Below, piece by piece: positions 18,401-26,925 of a DNA stretch of 64,000 nucleotides (within the stretch, counting starts at the first letter, position 1; each line of letters starts with the position of its first letter). The translations under genes were made by a program, and so were the position numbers. The notes beneath the pieces were generated by a model. It saw nothing but the letters and a program-made list of their open reading frames with translations, was not told the origin of the DNA and did not search any database. The stretch is from Embleya sp045207655 (GTDB taxonomy: Bacteria; Actinomycetota; Actinomycetes; Streptomycetales; Streptomycetaceae): assembly GCF_045207655.1 (NCBI RefSeq), contig NZ_CP108784.1, positions 6,696,001 through 6,760,000 of the forward strand. Direction: 5' to 3'.

Positions 18401-19549
18401 GTGCTCCCACCCCTTGCAGGCGTCACCGTCGTCTCCCTGGAACAGGCCATCGCCGCGCCGTACGCGACTCGGCAACTGGCCGATCTGGGCGCGCGCGTGA
18501 TCAAGATCGAGCGCCCGGGCGCGGGCGATTTCGCCCGCGCGTACGACGAGACCGTCGAGGGATTGTCGAGCCACTTCGTCTGGGCGAATCGCGGGAAGGA
18601 AAGCCTCGCGCTCGATCTCAAGGACGAGCGCGCGGCGGAAATCCTGGACCGCCTGCTCGCCCGCGCGGACGTGTTCGTCCAGAATCTCGCGCCCGGCGCG
18701 GCGGATCGTTTGGGCCTGGGCGCCGCGGATTTGCGGGCCAGATTTCCTCGGCTGATCGTCTGTGGAATATCGGGTTATGGGACTTCCGGTCCCTATCGCG
18801 ACAAGAAGGCGTACGACCTGCTGGTGCAATGCGAGGCCGGCCTGCTCTCGGTCACCGGGACACCGGACGCGCCCGCCAAGGCCGGCATCCCGATCGCCGA
18901 CATCGCCGCCGCGATGTATGCCTTCACCGGCACGCTGACCGCGCTGTACGAGCGCCGGGTCACCGGCGAGGGCAGTGCGTTCGAGGTGTCCATGCTGGAC
19001 GCGCTCGGCGAGTGGATGGGCTTCCCGTACTACTTCGCGACCTACGGCGGGACGCCTGTGCCGCGCACCGGCGCGCGACACGCGGCGATCGCGCCGTACG
19101 GCCCATACCGCGTCGGCGACGGCGGCCAGGTGTTCGTCGGTGTGCAGAACGACCGCGAATGGGCCGCGCTGTGCGAGCGGGTGCTGGGCCGGCCGGACCT
19201 GATCGACGACCCCCGGTTCCGGAGCAACTCGCTGCGGGTGGCCGGCAACGAGCGGCTCACCGAGCTGATCGAGGCGGCCTTCGCGGACCGCGACGCCGAC
19301 GAGATCGTGGCGAGCCTGGACGCGGTCGGCATCGCCAACGCCCGGATGCGCACCATCGCCGAGTTCGCCGAGCACCCGCAACACGCCGCGCGGGACCGGA
19401 TGCGCACGATCGACTCGCCCGCCGGTCCGCTGCGCGCGCTGCTGCCGCCGGTCACGGTGACCGGTCGTGAGGCGGCGATGGGCCCGATCCCGGCGGTCGG
19501 CGAACACACGGCGGCGATCCTGGCCGAGTTGGGAATCGAACCCGAGTGA
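18401..19549 (+). CDS. CaiB/BaiF family III CoA-transferase
   Basis: A 382-residue enzyme moving CoA between carboxylic acids. The N-terminus LAGVTVVSLEQAIAAPYATRQLADLGARVIKIE is diagnostic, FVWANRGKESLALDLK follows, and the catalytic Asp lies in KKAYDLLVQCEAGL. The length is normal. The GTG at 18401 is chosen by alignment of the family N-terminus; the nearby ATG is out of frame. Divergent from an ArsR gene, it probably belongs to acyl-CoA catabolism, with unknown substrate. Confidence 0.9.
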   Translation: MLPPLAGVTVVSLEQAIAAPYATRQLADLGARVIKIERPGAGDFARAYDETVEGLSSHFVWANRGKESLALDLKDERAAEILDRLLARADVFVQNLAPGAADRLGLGAADLRARFPRLIVCGISGYGTSGPYRDKKAYDLLVQCEAGLLSVTGTPDAPAKAGIPIADIAAAMYAFTGTLTALYERRVTGEGSAFEVSMLDALGEWMGFPYYFATYGGTPVPRTGARHAAIAPYGPYRVGDGGQVFVGVQNDREWAALCERVLGRPDLIDDPRFRSNSLRVAGNERLTELIEAAFADRDADEIVASLDAVGIANARMRTIAEFAEHPQHAARDRMRTIDSPAGPLRALLPPVTVTGREAAMGPIPAVGEHTAAILAELGIEPE

Positions 19550-19587
19550 GCGGTCGCCTGCCGCGCGGGCGTCCGGGCGGGCGGTAC

Positions 19588-19686
19588 CGGGGTGCGGGGT
19601 CCGAGCGCCGGGTCGGAGCACGGGGGTCCGAGTGCGGGGTCCGAGTACGGGGGTCCGAGCGTGGGGTCCGAGCGTGGGGTCCGAGA
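19588..19686 (+). repeat. GC-rich tandem repeat
   Basis: About seven imperfect copies of a 12-13-base unit whose core is GGGGTCCGAG, variable at the following two or three bases, lie just after the CoA-transferase stop. The unit is non-coding. Slippage in copy number is likely. Confidence 0.75.
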
Positions 19687-19728
19687 AGAAATATTTCGCG
19701 CCTTCCGGGGTCGGCGACTTTTCCGTGC

Positions 19729-19903
19729 TAGCCTCGAGGCAGTTGCAGTAGTGGTTCCCATGAATTTCGTGAGCGCCTTACGGTCGTGACCGTCGGGCGC
19801 TTTTTGTTTATGTCGAACCGGGTTCATGTGAAAAATGGATTGCTGTTGCGACTTGGACATGCGCACGTGCGCATTTCCATTTGGCACCACGAAGGAGATT
19901 TGT
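19729..19903 (+). promoter_or_regulatory. cspA leader: attenuator hairpin, leader ORF and palindromes
   Basis: A weak -10-like TAGCCT (19729-19734) is followed by a leader of about 165 bases. It holds a nine-codon ORF MNFVSALRS (19760-19789) with a TTA leucine codon at 19778-19780. Overlapping its end is a factor-independent terminator: AGCGCC (19772-19777) and ACGGTC pair with GACCGT and GGCGCT (ending 19801), then five Ts. Downstream are GAACC-G-GGTTC (19815-19825), a perfect 16-base palindrome ATGCGCACGTGCGCAT (19859-19874), and the cspA ribosome site GAAGGAG. The arrangement resembles transcription attenuation. Confidence 0.5.
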
Positions 19904-20104
19904 ATGGCTACTGGAACCGTGAAGTGGTTCAACGCGGAAAAGGGCTTCGGCTTCATCCAGGCGGACGACGGCGGCCCGGATGTTTTCGCGCACTACTCGG
20001 CGATCCAGTCGCAGGGCTACCGTGAGCTTGTCGAGGGCCAGAAGGTCTCCTACGACGCTGTTCAGGGCCAGAAGGGCCCGCAGGCGGAGAACATCACCGT
20101 CTGA
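19904..20104 (+). CDS. cspA: Cold-shock protein (CspA family)
   Basis: A 66-residue single-domain cold-shock protein, an OB-fold RNA/ssDNA chaperone. RNP1 (KGFGFIQ) and RNP2 (DVFAHYSAI) are intact and the length is canonical. ATG 19904 is preceded by GAAGGAG. The long structured, AT-richer leader suggests control at the RNA level. The next gene is 95 bases downstream and unrelated. Confidence 0.95.
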   Translation: MATGTVKWFNAEKGFGFIQADDGGPDVFAHYSAIQSQGYRELVEGQKVSYDAVQGQKGPQAENITV

Positions 20105-20198
20105 CGGCACATCATCGCCGAGCGCGGCCCGCACCGATTCCGGTGCAGGCCGCGCTTGCGTGTGTCCGGGCCCGCGGCCCGCGGTGGATGATGCGTGC

Positions 20199-21326
20199 AT
20201 GGGATACATCGGAAACGACGAGCACGCCGGCAGGCTGCGCGCGATCCGCGCATGCGGCCGGATCCTGTCCGGGGTACGGCCCACCACGGTCGCCGAACGC
20301 TTGGCCCGGCTGACCGCGTACGCGCAGGACACCGTCGACCCCGGCGAGTGGCCGGACATGTACGGCGACGGCGGCGCGGTCGCCCGGCTGGAGGCGTGTA
20401 CGGCCGAGCTGCTCGGCACCGAGGCGGCGCTGCTGTTCCCCACCGGCACCATGGCCCAGCAGGTCGCGCTGCGCTGTCACGCCGGCGCGACCGGTTCGAA
20501 CGTGGTCGGCATCCACCCGAGGGCCCATCCGCTGACCTACGAGCGTGACGCGATGTCGGTGCTGTCCGGACTTCGACCCCTGACGCTCACCCAGGGGCCC
20601 GGTCAGATCACCGCCGAGGACATCCGCACCAGTGGTGAGCGCTTCGGCACCCTGTTCTACGAACTCCCGCTGCGCGATCACGGATTCGTGCTGCCCGAGT
20701 GGGACGAGCTGATCGCCGTCGTGCAGGCCGCGCGGGACCGCGACGCGGCGCTGCACTTGGACGGCGCGCGGTTGTGGGAGAGCACCACGTACCTTCGCCG
20801 CGGGCTGAGCGAGATCGTCGACCTGTTCGACTCGGTCTACGTCTCCTATTACAAGGGCCTGGGCGCGAGCGCCGGCGCGGCCCTCGCGGGTGGCGCCGAG
20901 CTGATCGAGGAGGCGCACGCGTGGCGGCACCGGTACGGCGGGCGGCCCTTCCAGGCCTGGCCGATGGCGCTGGACGCGCTCGTGGCCCTGGAGGAGACGC
21001 TGCCTCGGCTGCCCGGCTACGTCGCGCACGCCGAGGTCGTGGCCGCGGGCCTGGGCCGGGTGCCCGGGGCGACCGTGTTCCCGGCCGTGCCGCACACGCA
21101 CCAGTTCCAGGTGTGGCTGCCGTACCCGGCCGAGCTGCTCAACCGGACCGGTCTCGAGCACGCCGTCGACCGGGGCGTGTGGCTGGCCGGCCGCTGGACC
21201 GAGCCGGCCCTGCCGGGATTGTCGTTCGCCGAGGTCACCGTCGCCGAACCCGCCCTGGAGTGGAGCGCAGACGAGGTCGCCGACGAGTTCGGTGCCTTCG
21301 TGGAGCGGGTGCGCAAGAACGGCTGA
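20199..21326 (+). CDS. Threonine aldolase family PLP lyase
   Basis: A 375-residue fold-type I PLP enzyme of the beta-eliminating lyase/threonine aldolase group. It has MYGDGGAVARLEACTAELLG, the pyridine-ring Asp segment ALHLDGARLWES, and the Schiff-base Lys in YVSYYKGLGASAGA. It would cleave beta-hydroxy amino acids to glycine and an aldehyde, or act on a related substrate. ATG 20199 is preferred; an in-frame GTG at 20184 is possible. A strong hairpin follows the gene. Confidence 0.85.
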   Translation: MGYIGNDEHAGRLRAIRACGRILSGVRPTTVAERLARLTAYAQDTVDPGEWPDMYGDGGAVARLEACTAELLGTEAALLFPTGTMAQQVALRCHAGATGSNVVGIHPRAHPLTYERDAMSVLSGLRPLTLTQGPGQITAEDIRTSGERFGTLFYELPLRDHGFVLPEWDELIAVVQAARDRDAALHLDGARLWESTTYLRRGLSEIVDLFDSVYVSYYKGLGASAGAALAGGAELIEEAHAWRHRYGGRPFQAWPMALDALVALEETLPRLPGYVAHAEVVAAGLGRVPGATVFPAVPHTHQFQVWLPYPAELLNRTGLEHAVDRGVWLAGRWTEPALPGLSFAEVTVAEPALEWSADEVADEFGAFVERVRKNG

Positions 21327-21356
21327 GCCCGAGAGCCCGCGGCGGACGTCTGCGGC

Positions 21357-21390
21357 GGAGCCGGCGGTGACATGTGTCACCACCGGCTCC
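21357..21390 (+). terminator. Terminator hairpin after the aldolase gene
   Basis: GGAGCCGG (21357-21364) and GGTGACA (21366-21372) pair with TGTCACC (21375-21381) and CCGGCTCC (21383-21390), interrupted by one mismatch. The strong stem lacks a T run, as is common in Streptomyces. It separates the aldolase from the riboswitch. Confidence 0.65.
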
Positions 21391-21427
21391 GACGCCGATC
21401 GGGGCATGTTGCGTCAAGGCGGGCCAC

Positions 21428-21590
21428 TGAGCGATGCTGGCCCCGCGCCGGCCCTACCGGCGCGGGGAGGGCGTGGCAGGAACCCGGTGCGATCCCGGGA
21501 CGGTCCCGCCACTGTGACCGGCTCCGCCGTACGACGTCATCCGACGCCGGCGACGGGACCGGGAGTCAGGAACTGCGCGTCTCACCCCGA
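21428..21590 (+). promoter_or_regulatory. Cobalamin (B12) riboswitch
   Basis: The conserved core is present: GGCAGGAACCCGGTG, then GATCCCGGGACGGTCCCGCC, then CCACTGTGACCGG (about 21475-21520), followed by the late GGAGTCAGGAACTG element (about 21561-21574). A GC-rich stem upstream (CCGCGCCGG...CCGGCGCGG) fits the P2/P3 region. It lies about 40 bases before a small coupled ORF and about 200 bases before cobN. It is expected to reduce expression of cobN-cobL-cobM when adenosylcobalamin is plentiful. Confidence 0.9.
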
Positions 21591-21626
21591 GTCCGATGGG
21601 GCGAGGACCCCGGAGAGGCGCTCCAG

Positions 21627-21791
21627 GTGACGATTTCGTCCTGCCGGCGTTCTTGCATCCGCAGCTTCGACTGCGGCACCCACTCCAGCGGCATTCCCGC
21701 TCGCTTCCGCGGCACGTTCGACGGCGGCTCTCCCGTTCGCGACATCCACTCCGTGGTCCGCCACGCCGGCATCGGCGGAGGCGCCCGGTGA
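21627..21791 (+). CDS. Small Cys-rich ORF coupled to cobN
   Basis: A 54-residue ORF from GTG 21627, with GGAGAGG eight bases upstream, begins VTISSCRRSCIRSFDCG and ends HAGIGGGAR. Its stop overlaps the cobN GTG (GTGA), so translation would be coupled. About 85 percent of third codon positions are G or C, as in true genes here. Three Cys in eleven residues may bind metal or be fortuitous. It may be a real small protein or a translated leader through which the riboswitch controls cobN. No family is recognised. Confidence 0.45.
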   Translation: MTISSCRRSCIRSFDCGTHSSGIPARFRGTFDGGSPVRDIHSVVRHAGIGGGAR

Positions 21792-24700
21792 TCCTGCTCC
21801 TGTCGACATCCGACACCGACCTGCTCAGCGCGAAGGCGAGCGAGGGTGACTGGCGACTGGCCAACCCGGCCCGCGTCGACGTCGCCGACCTGCCCGCGCT
21901 TTTGGACGGCACCGACCTGGTCGTGGTGCGCCTGCTCGGCGGGCGGCGTGCGTGGGAGGCGGGCCTGGACGCGCTGCTGGCCGGTCCGCGCCCGGTGGTC
22001 GTGCTCAGCGGCGAACTCACCGCCGACGCCGCGCTGATGGAACTGGCGACCGTACCCGCCGGGGTGAGCGCACAGGCCCACGCCTACCTCGCCCAGGGCG
22101 GCCCGGACAACCTGACCCAACTGCACCGCTTCCTCTCCGACACGCTGCTGCTCACCGGGCACGGCTTCGAGCCGCCCGTCGAGGTGCCCTCCTGGGGCCG
22201 GCTGGACCGTAGCGCGCGCGAGATCGACGGCCCCGCCGTGGGCGTGCTCTACTACCGCGCCCACCACCTGGCCGGGAACACCGCGTTCGTGGACGACCTG
22301 TGCGCGGCGATCGAGAACGCGGGCGGGCGGCCGGTACCGATCTGGTGCGCGTCGCTGCGTGGTGCGGACGAGTCGTTGTTCGCGGCGCTGGGCGAACTCG
22401 ACGCGCTGCTGGTGACCGTGCTCGCGGCGGGCGGCGCGGGCGGGGCCAAGCCGGCCGAGGTCTCCGCCGGCGGCGACGACGAGCAGTGGGACGTCGGCGC
22501 GCTGGCCGGTCTGGACATCACCATCCTCCAGGCGCTGAACCTGACCACCAGCCGGGCCGAATGGGAGGCCGGCGACGCGGGCCTGTCCCCGATGGACGCG
22601 GCCACCCAGGTCGCGGTGCCCGAGTTCGACGGCCGGTTGATCACCGTCCCGTTCTCGTTCAAGGAGACGAGCCCGGACGGACTCACCCACTACGCCGCCG
22701 ACCCCGAGCGGGCCGCGCGCGTCGCCGGGATCGCGGTGCGGCACGCCCGACTCCGGCACATTCCGGTCGGCGAGCGCAAAATCGGCATGGTGCTGTCCGC
22801 GTACCCGACCAAGCACTCCCGGATCGGCAACGCGGTCGGCCTGGACACCCCGGCCTCCGCCGTCGCGCTGCTGCGCGCGATGCGCGCGGCCGGCTACGAC
22901 GTCGGCGCGCTCGACGGCGCCGACGCGCTGCCCGGGCTCGAACCGCCGGACGGCGACAAGCTCATCCACGCGCTGATCGCGGCGGGCGGCCAGGACCCGG
23001 AGTGGTTGACGGAGGGTCAGCTCGAAGGCAACCCGGTCCGCATCTCGGCGGCCGAGTACCGCGAGCGCTACGCGAAGTTGCCGCTGGGGCTGCGCGCGAA
23101 CATCGAGGAACACTGGGGCCCGCCGCCCGGCGAGCTGTACGTGGACCACTCGCGCGACCCCGAGGGCGAGATCGTGCTCGCGGCGCTGCGCGCGGGCAAC
23201 GTGATCCTGATCATCCAACCGCCGCGCGGCTTCGGCGAGAACCCGGTGGCCATCTACCACGACCCGGACCTGCCGCCGAGCCACCACTACCTGGCCGCCT
23301 ACTGGTGGCTGGACGCGCCCGCCGGCCCGGGCGGGTTCGGCGCGCACGCGCTCGTACACCTGGGCAAGCACGGCACGTTGGAATGGCTGCCGGGCAAGAA
23401 CCTGGGCCTGTCCGCGGAATGCGGTCCGGACGCGGTGCTCGGCGACCTGCCGCTGGTGTACCCGTTCCTGGTGAACGACCCGGGCGAGGGCGCGCAGGCC
23501 AAGCGGCGCGCGCACGCGATCATCGTGGACCACCTGGTGCCGCCGATGGCGCGGGCCGAGACCTACGGCGACCTGACCCGCCTGGAGCAACTGCTCGACG
23601 AGTACGCCAACGTGCAGGCGCTCGACCCGGCCAAGGGTCCGGCGCTGCAGGCGCAGATCTGGACGCTGATCCAGGCCACCAAGCTCGACCACGACCTGGG
23701 CATCACCGACCGGCCGCACGAGGCCGAGTTCGACGACCTGATCCTGCACCTGGACGGGTGGTTGTGCGAGGTCAAGGACGCGCAGATCCGCGAGGGCCTG
23801 CACATCCTGGGCAGCGCGCCCACCGGCGAGGGCCGGATCAACCTGGTCACCGCGATGTTGCGGGCGCGTCAGGTGTGGGGTGGCAAGGCCGCCGCGCTGC
23901 CGGGGCTGCGCGAATCGCTCGGCCTGGTCGAGGGCGGCGGCGCCTCGCGCACCGAGACCGACGACGCCGAGGACCGTGCGCACCGCCTGGTCGCGGCGAT
24001 GGAGGCGGGCGGGTGGGACCCGGCCCGGGCCCTGGCCGTCACGCACGAGGTGCTGGGCGCCGAATCGGCGGCGGTCGCCGACGTGTTGGCGTTCGCCGCC
24101 ACCGAGATCGTGCCGCGCCTGGACCGCACCGGCGACGAGATCGGCGCGGTACTGCATGCGCTGGAGGGCGGCTACGTCGCGGCCGGGCCCAGCGGTTCGC
24201 CGCTGCGCGGGCTGGTCAACGTGCTGCCGACCGGACGCAACTTCTACACCGTGGACCCGAAGGCGATCCCGAGCCGGTTGGCCTGGGAGACCGGACAGGC
24301 GCTCGCGGACTCGCTGTTGGACCGCTACCGCGCCGACAACGACGGCGACTGGCCGCGCTCGGTGGGGCTTTCGGTGTGGGGCACCAGCGCGATGCGCACC
24401 AGCGGCGACGACATCGCCGAGGTGCTCGCGCTGCTGGGCGTGCGGCCGTTGTGGGACGACGCGTCGCGCCGGGTGACCGGGATCGAGGCGATCCCGCTCG
24501 CCGAGCTGGGCCGGCCGCGGGTGGATGTGACGGTGCGCATCTCCGGCTTCTTCCGGGACGCCTTCCCGCACGTGGTGCTGCTGCTCGACGACGCGGTGCG
24601 GCTGGTCGCGGAGTTGGCCGAGCCGGACGAGGACAACTACGTCCGGGCGCACGTGCGCGCCGACACCGCCCGACACGGCGACGCGCGCCGGGCGACCACG

Positions 24701-25435
24701 CGCGTGTTCGGCTCCCGGCCCGGCGCGTACGGCGCGGGGTTGTTGCCGCTGATCGACGCGCGCACGTGGCGCGACGACGCGGACCTGGCCGAGGTGTACG
24801 CGACCTGGGGCGGCTACGCCTACGGGCGGGGCCTGGACGGGGTGTTCGCGCGCGAGGACATGGAGGACGCGTACCGCAGGATCGCGGTCGCGGCCAAGAA
24901 CACCGACACGCGCGAGCACGACATCGCCGATTCGGACGACTACTTCCAGTACCACGGCGGCATGGTCGCGGCGGTGCGCGCGCTGACCGGCACCGCGCCG
25001 GCGGCCTACATCGGCGACTCGACGATGCCGGACGCGGTCCGCACCAGGACGCTCCAGCAGGAGACCGCACGGGTCTTCCGCGCCCGGGTGGTCAACCCGC
25101 GCTGGATCGAGGCGATGCGCAAGCACGGCTACAAGGGCGCGTTCGAACTGGCCGCCACGGTGGACTACCTGTTCGGCTACGACGCCACGACCGGTGTGGT
25201 GGCGGACTGGATGTACGAGAAGCTCGCGGGCGAGTACGTCCTGGACGAGACCAACCGGGAGTTCATGCGCACCGCCAACCCGTGGGCGCTGCGCGGAATC
25301 GCCGAACGACTCCTCGAAGCCGCCGACCGGGGCATGTGGGAGAAGCCCGAAGCGGCCACGCTGGACGGGCTGCGCGAGGTCTACCTGGATGTCGAGGGCG
25401 ACCTCGAGGGCGGCGAGGACGCGGGGGATGCCTGA
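21788..25435 (+). CDS. cobN: Aerobic cobaltochelatase subunit CobN
   Basis: A 1215-residue cytoplasmic large subunit that, with AAA/MIDAS partner subunits and ATP, inserts Co2+ into hydrogenobyrinic acid a,c-diamide. Full length for CobN/BchH. Family blocks include MVLSAYPTKHSRIGNAVGLDTP, HLGKHGTLEWLPGK, GRNFYTVDPKAIPS and WGTSAMRTSGDDIAEVLALLG. The GTG at 21788 has GGAGG seven bases upstream. It is the first large gene under the B12 riboswitch; cobL overlaps its end by eight bases. Partner CobS/T or ChlI/D-type subunits are not in the window. Confidence 0.96.
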   Translation: MILLLSTSDTDLLSAKASEGDWRLANPARVDVADLPALLDGTDLVVVRLLGGRRAWEAGLDALLAGPRPVVVLSGELTADAALMELATVPAGVSAQAHAYLAQGGPDNLTQLHRFLSDTLLLTGHGFEPPVEVPSWGRLDRSAREIDGPAVGVLYYRAHHLAGNTAFVDDLCAAIENAGGRPVPIWCASLRGADESLFAALGELDALLVTVLAAGGAGGAKPAEVSAGGDDEQWDVGALAGLDITILQALNLTTSRAEWEAGDAGLSPMDAATQVAVPEFDGRLITVPFSFKETSPDGLTHYAADPERAARVAGIAVRHARLRHIPVGERKIGMVLSAYPTKHSRIGNAVGLDTPASAVALLRAMRAAGYDVGALDGADALPGLEPPDGDKLIHALIAAGGQDPEWLTEGQLEGNPVRISAAEYRERYAKLPLGLRANIEEHWGPPPGELYVDHSRDPEGEIVLAALRAGNVILIIQPPRGFGENPVAIYHDPDLPPSHHYLAAYWWLDAPAGPGGFGAHALVHLGKHGTLEWLPGKNLGLSAECGPDAVLGDLPLVYPFLVNDPGEGAQAKRRAHAIIVDHLVPPMARAETYGDLTRLEQLLDEYANVQALDPAKGPALQAQIWTLIQATKLDHDLGITDRPHEAEFDDLILHLDGWLCEVKDAQIREGLHILGSAPTGEGRINLVTAMLRARQVWGGKAAALPGLRESLGLVEGGGASRTETDDAEDRAHRLVAAMEAGGWDPARALAVTHEVLGAESAAVADVLAFAATEIVPRLDRTGDEIGAVLHALEGGYVAAGPSGSPLRGLVNVLPTGRNFYTVDPKAIPSRLAWETGQALADSLLDRYRADNDGDWPRSVGLSVWGTSAMRTSGDDIAEVLALLGVRPLWDDASRRVTGIEAIPLAELGRPRVDVTVRISGFFRDAFPHVVLLLDDAVRLVAELAEPDEDNYVRAHVRADTARHGDARRATTRVFGSRPGAYGAGLLPLIDARTWRDDADLAEVYATWGGYAYGRGLDGVFAREDMEDAYRRIAVAAKNTDTREHDIADSDDYFQYHGGMVAAVRALTGTAPAAYIGDSTMPDAVRTRTLQQETARVFRARVVNPRWIEAMRKHGYKGAFELAATVDYLFGYDATTGVVADWMYEKLAGEYVLDETNREFMRTANPWALRGIAERLLEAADRGMWEKPEAATLDGLREVYLDVEGDLEGGEDAGDA

Positions 25436-26921
25436 GCGGGGCGGCGACGCGCCCGGCAGGGCCGATTCGCCGCCCGAGGTGAGTACCGATCCGGGCGAGG
25501 ACCGGCTTCCGGGGCTGCGCCCGGGGCCGGCGCTCGGGATGGCGTGGTCCGGCGCGGGCGCCGCGACCGGGCCCGCGGACCTGGGGTGGTTGCCCGGCCC
25601 GATCCGGCCGGGCGACCGGGTCGAGACGTTCGTCGCGCGGCTGCCGCGCCACGAGGCCGGACCCGACCCGGAACCCGCCGGGTCGGTGTGCGTGGTCGGG
25701 ATCGGCGACGACGGCTGGGACGGACTCTCCTGCGCCGCCCGGGAGATGGTGGCCGCGGCCGAGGTGCTGGTCGGCGGCGCACGGCATCTGGCGCTGGTGC
25801 CGGACACCGCGGCCGAGCGGGTCGAGTGGCCGTCGCCGTTCACGGTGCGGTTCGTGGCGGAGTCGGCCGCCCACCGGCGGGTGTGTGTGCTGGCCAGCGG
25901 CGACCCGATGTTCTTCGGCGTCGGGGCCACCCTGGTCCGCGAGTTGGGCGCTGCGCGGGTCACGGTCCTGCCCGCGCCGTCGTCGGCCTCGCTGGCCTGC
26001 GCCCGGCTGGGCTGGTCCGTGCAGGGTGTGCCGGTGGTCAGCGCGGTGGGCCGCCCGCCGGCCACACTGGCCGTCGAACTCGCCCGTGCCGCACGCATCC
26101 TGGTGCTGAGCGCGGATGGGCTGACGCCGGGACGGGTGGCCGTACTGCTGCGTGAACGCGGCTTCGGGACGAGCAAGGTCACCGTGCTGGAGCACCTGGG
26201 CGGCCCGGCGGAGTCCGTGTGGCAGGGCAGCGCGGACGCGCTCGCGGCGGCCCCCGAACGGCGGTTCGCCGACCTGAACGTGGTCGCGGTCGAGTGTGGG
26301 GACGGTCCCGGACGAAGCCGCGTGCCCGGCCTGCCGGACGATGTCTACGCGCACGACGGGCAGTTGACCAAGCGCGAGATTCGGGCCGTGACGTTGGCCG
26401 CGCTCGGGCCGCTTCCGGGCGAAGTGTTGTGGGACGTGGGCGCGGGCAGCGGCAGCATCGGGATCGAGTGGATGCGCGCGCATCCGACGTGCCGGGCGAT
26501 CGGCTTCGAGACCCGCGAGGACCGCGCCGAACGGGCCCGGTCGAACGCGGTCGCGCTGGGCGTGCCGGGGCTGCGGATCGTGGTCGGCCGGGCTCCGGAG
26601 GTGCTCGCGGAGGACGTGGGGCTCGCCGAATTCGCGGGCGTGGCACCGGACGCCGTGTTCATCGGCGGCGGGCTGACCGTGCCGGGTGTGGTCGAACGCT
26701 GCTGGGCGGCGCTGCGCCCGGGCGGTCGACTGGTCGCGAACGCGGTGGTGGCCGAGACCGAGGCCGAGTTGTTGCGCCATCGCGCGGCATACGGCGGGGA
26801 ATTGACGCGCGTGCAGATCACCCGGTCCGCTCCGGTGGGCCGGTTCACCGGGTGGCGCCCGGCGATGCCGGTCACCCAGTGGGTGGCGGTCAAGCCGCTT
26901 TCCGATGCGAACGAGGAGTAG
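25428..26921 (+). CDS. cobL: Precorrin-6Y C5,15-methyltransferase (decarboxylating) CobL
   Basis: A 497-residue bifunctional enzyme. A CbiE-type tetrapyrrole methylase domain (about 85-290, from VCVVGIGDDGWDGLS) is followed by a CbiT domain (about 305-490) with SAM motif LWDVGAGSGSIGIEWMR. Together they methylate C5 and C15 and decarboxylate the C12 acetate. The N-terminus carries about 80 extra Pro/Gly-rich residues before the first domain, longer than usual; ATG 25428, overlapping the cobN stop, is the likely start but a later one is possible. Confidence 0.92.
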   Translation: MPERGGDAPGRADSPPEVSTDPGEDRLPGLRPGPALGMAWSGAGAATGPADLGWLPGPIRPGDRVETFVARLPRHEAGPDPEPAGSVCVVGIGDDGWDGLSCAAREMVAAAEVLVGGARHLALVPDTAAERVEWPSPFTVRFVAESAAHRRVCVLASGDPMFFGVGATLVRELGAARVTVLPAPSSASLACARLGWSVQGVPVVSAVGRPPATLAVELARAARILVLSADGLTPGRVAVLLRERGFGTSKVTVLEHLGGPAESVWQGSADALAAAPERRFADLNVVAVECGDGPGRSRVPGLPDDVYAHDGQLTKREIRAVTLAALGPLPGEVLWDVGAGSGSIGIEWMRAHPTCRAIGFETREDRAERARSNAVALGVPGLRIVVGRAPEVLAEDVGLAEFAGVAPDAVFIGGGLTVPGVVERCWAALRPGGRLVANAVVAETEAELLRHRAAYGGELTRVQITRSAPVGRFTGWRPAMPVTQWVAVKPLSDANEE

Positions 26922-26925
26922 TTCC

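Noticed and set aside
21566..26182. 1538-codon open frame on the minus strand
   Set aside because: It is antisense to cobN, whose plus-strand protein is fully conserved. Arg/Gly/Val/His-rich composition is typical of an opposite-strand shadow in GC-rich DNA.
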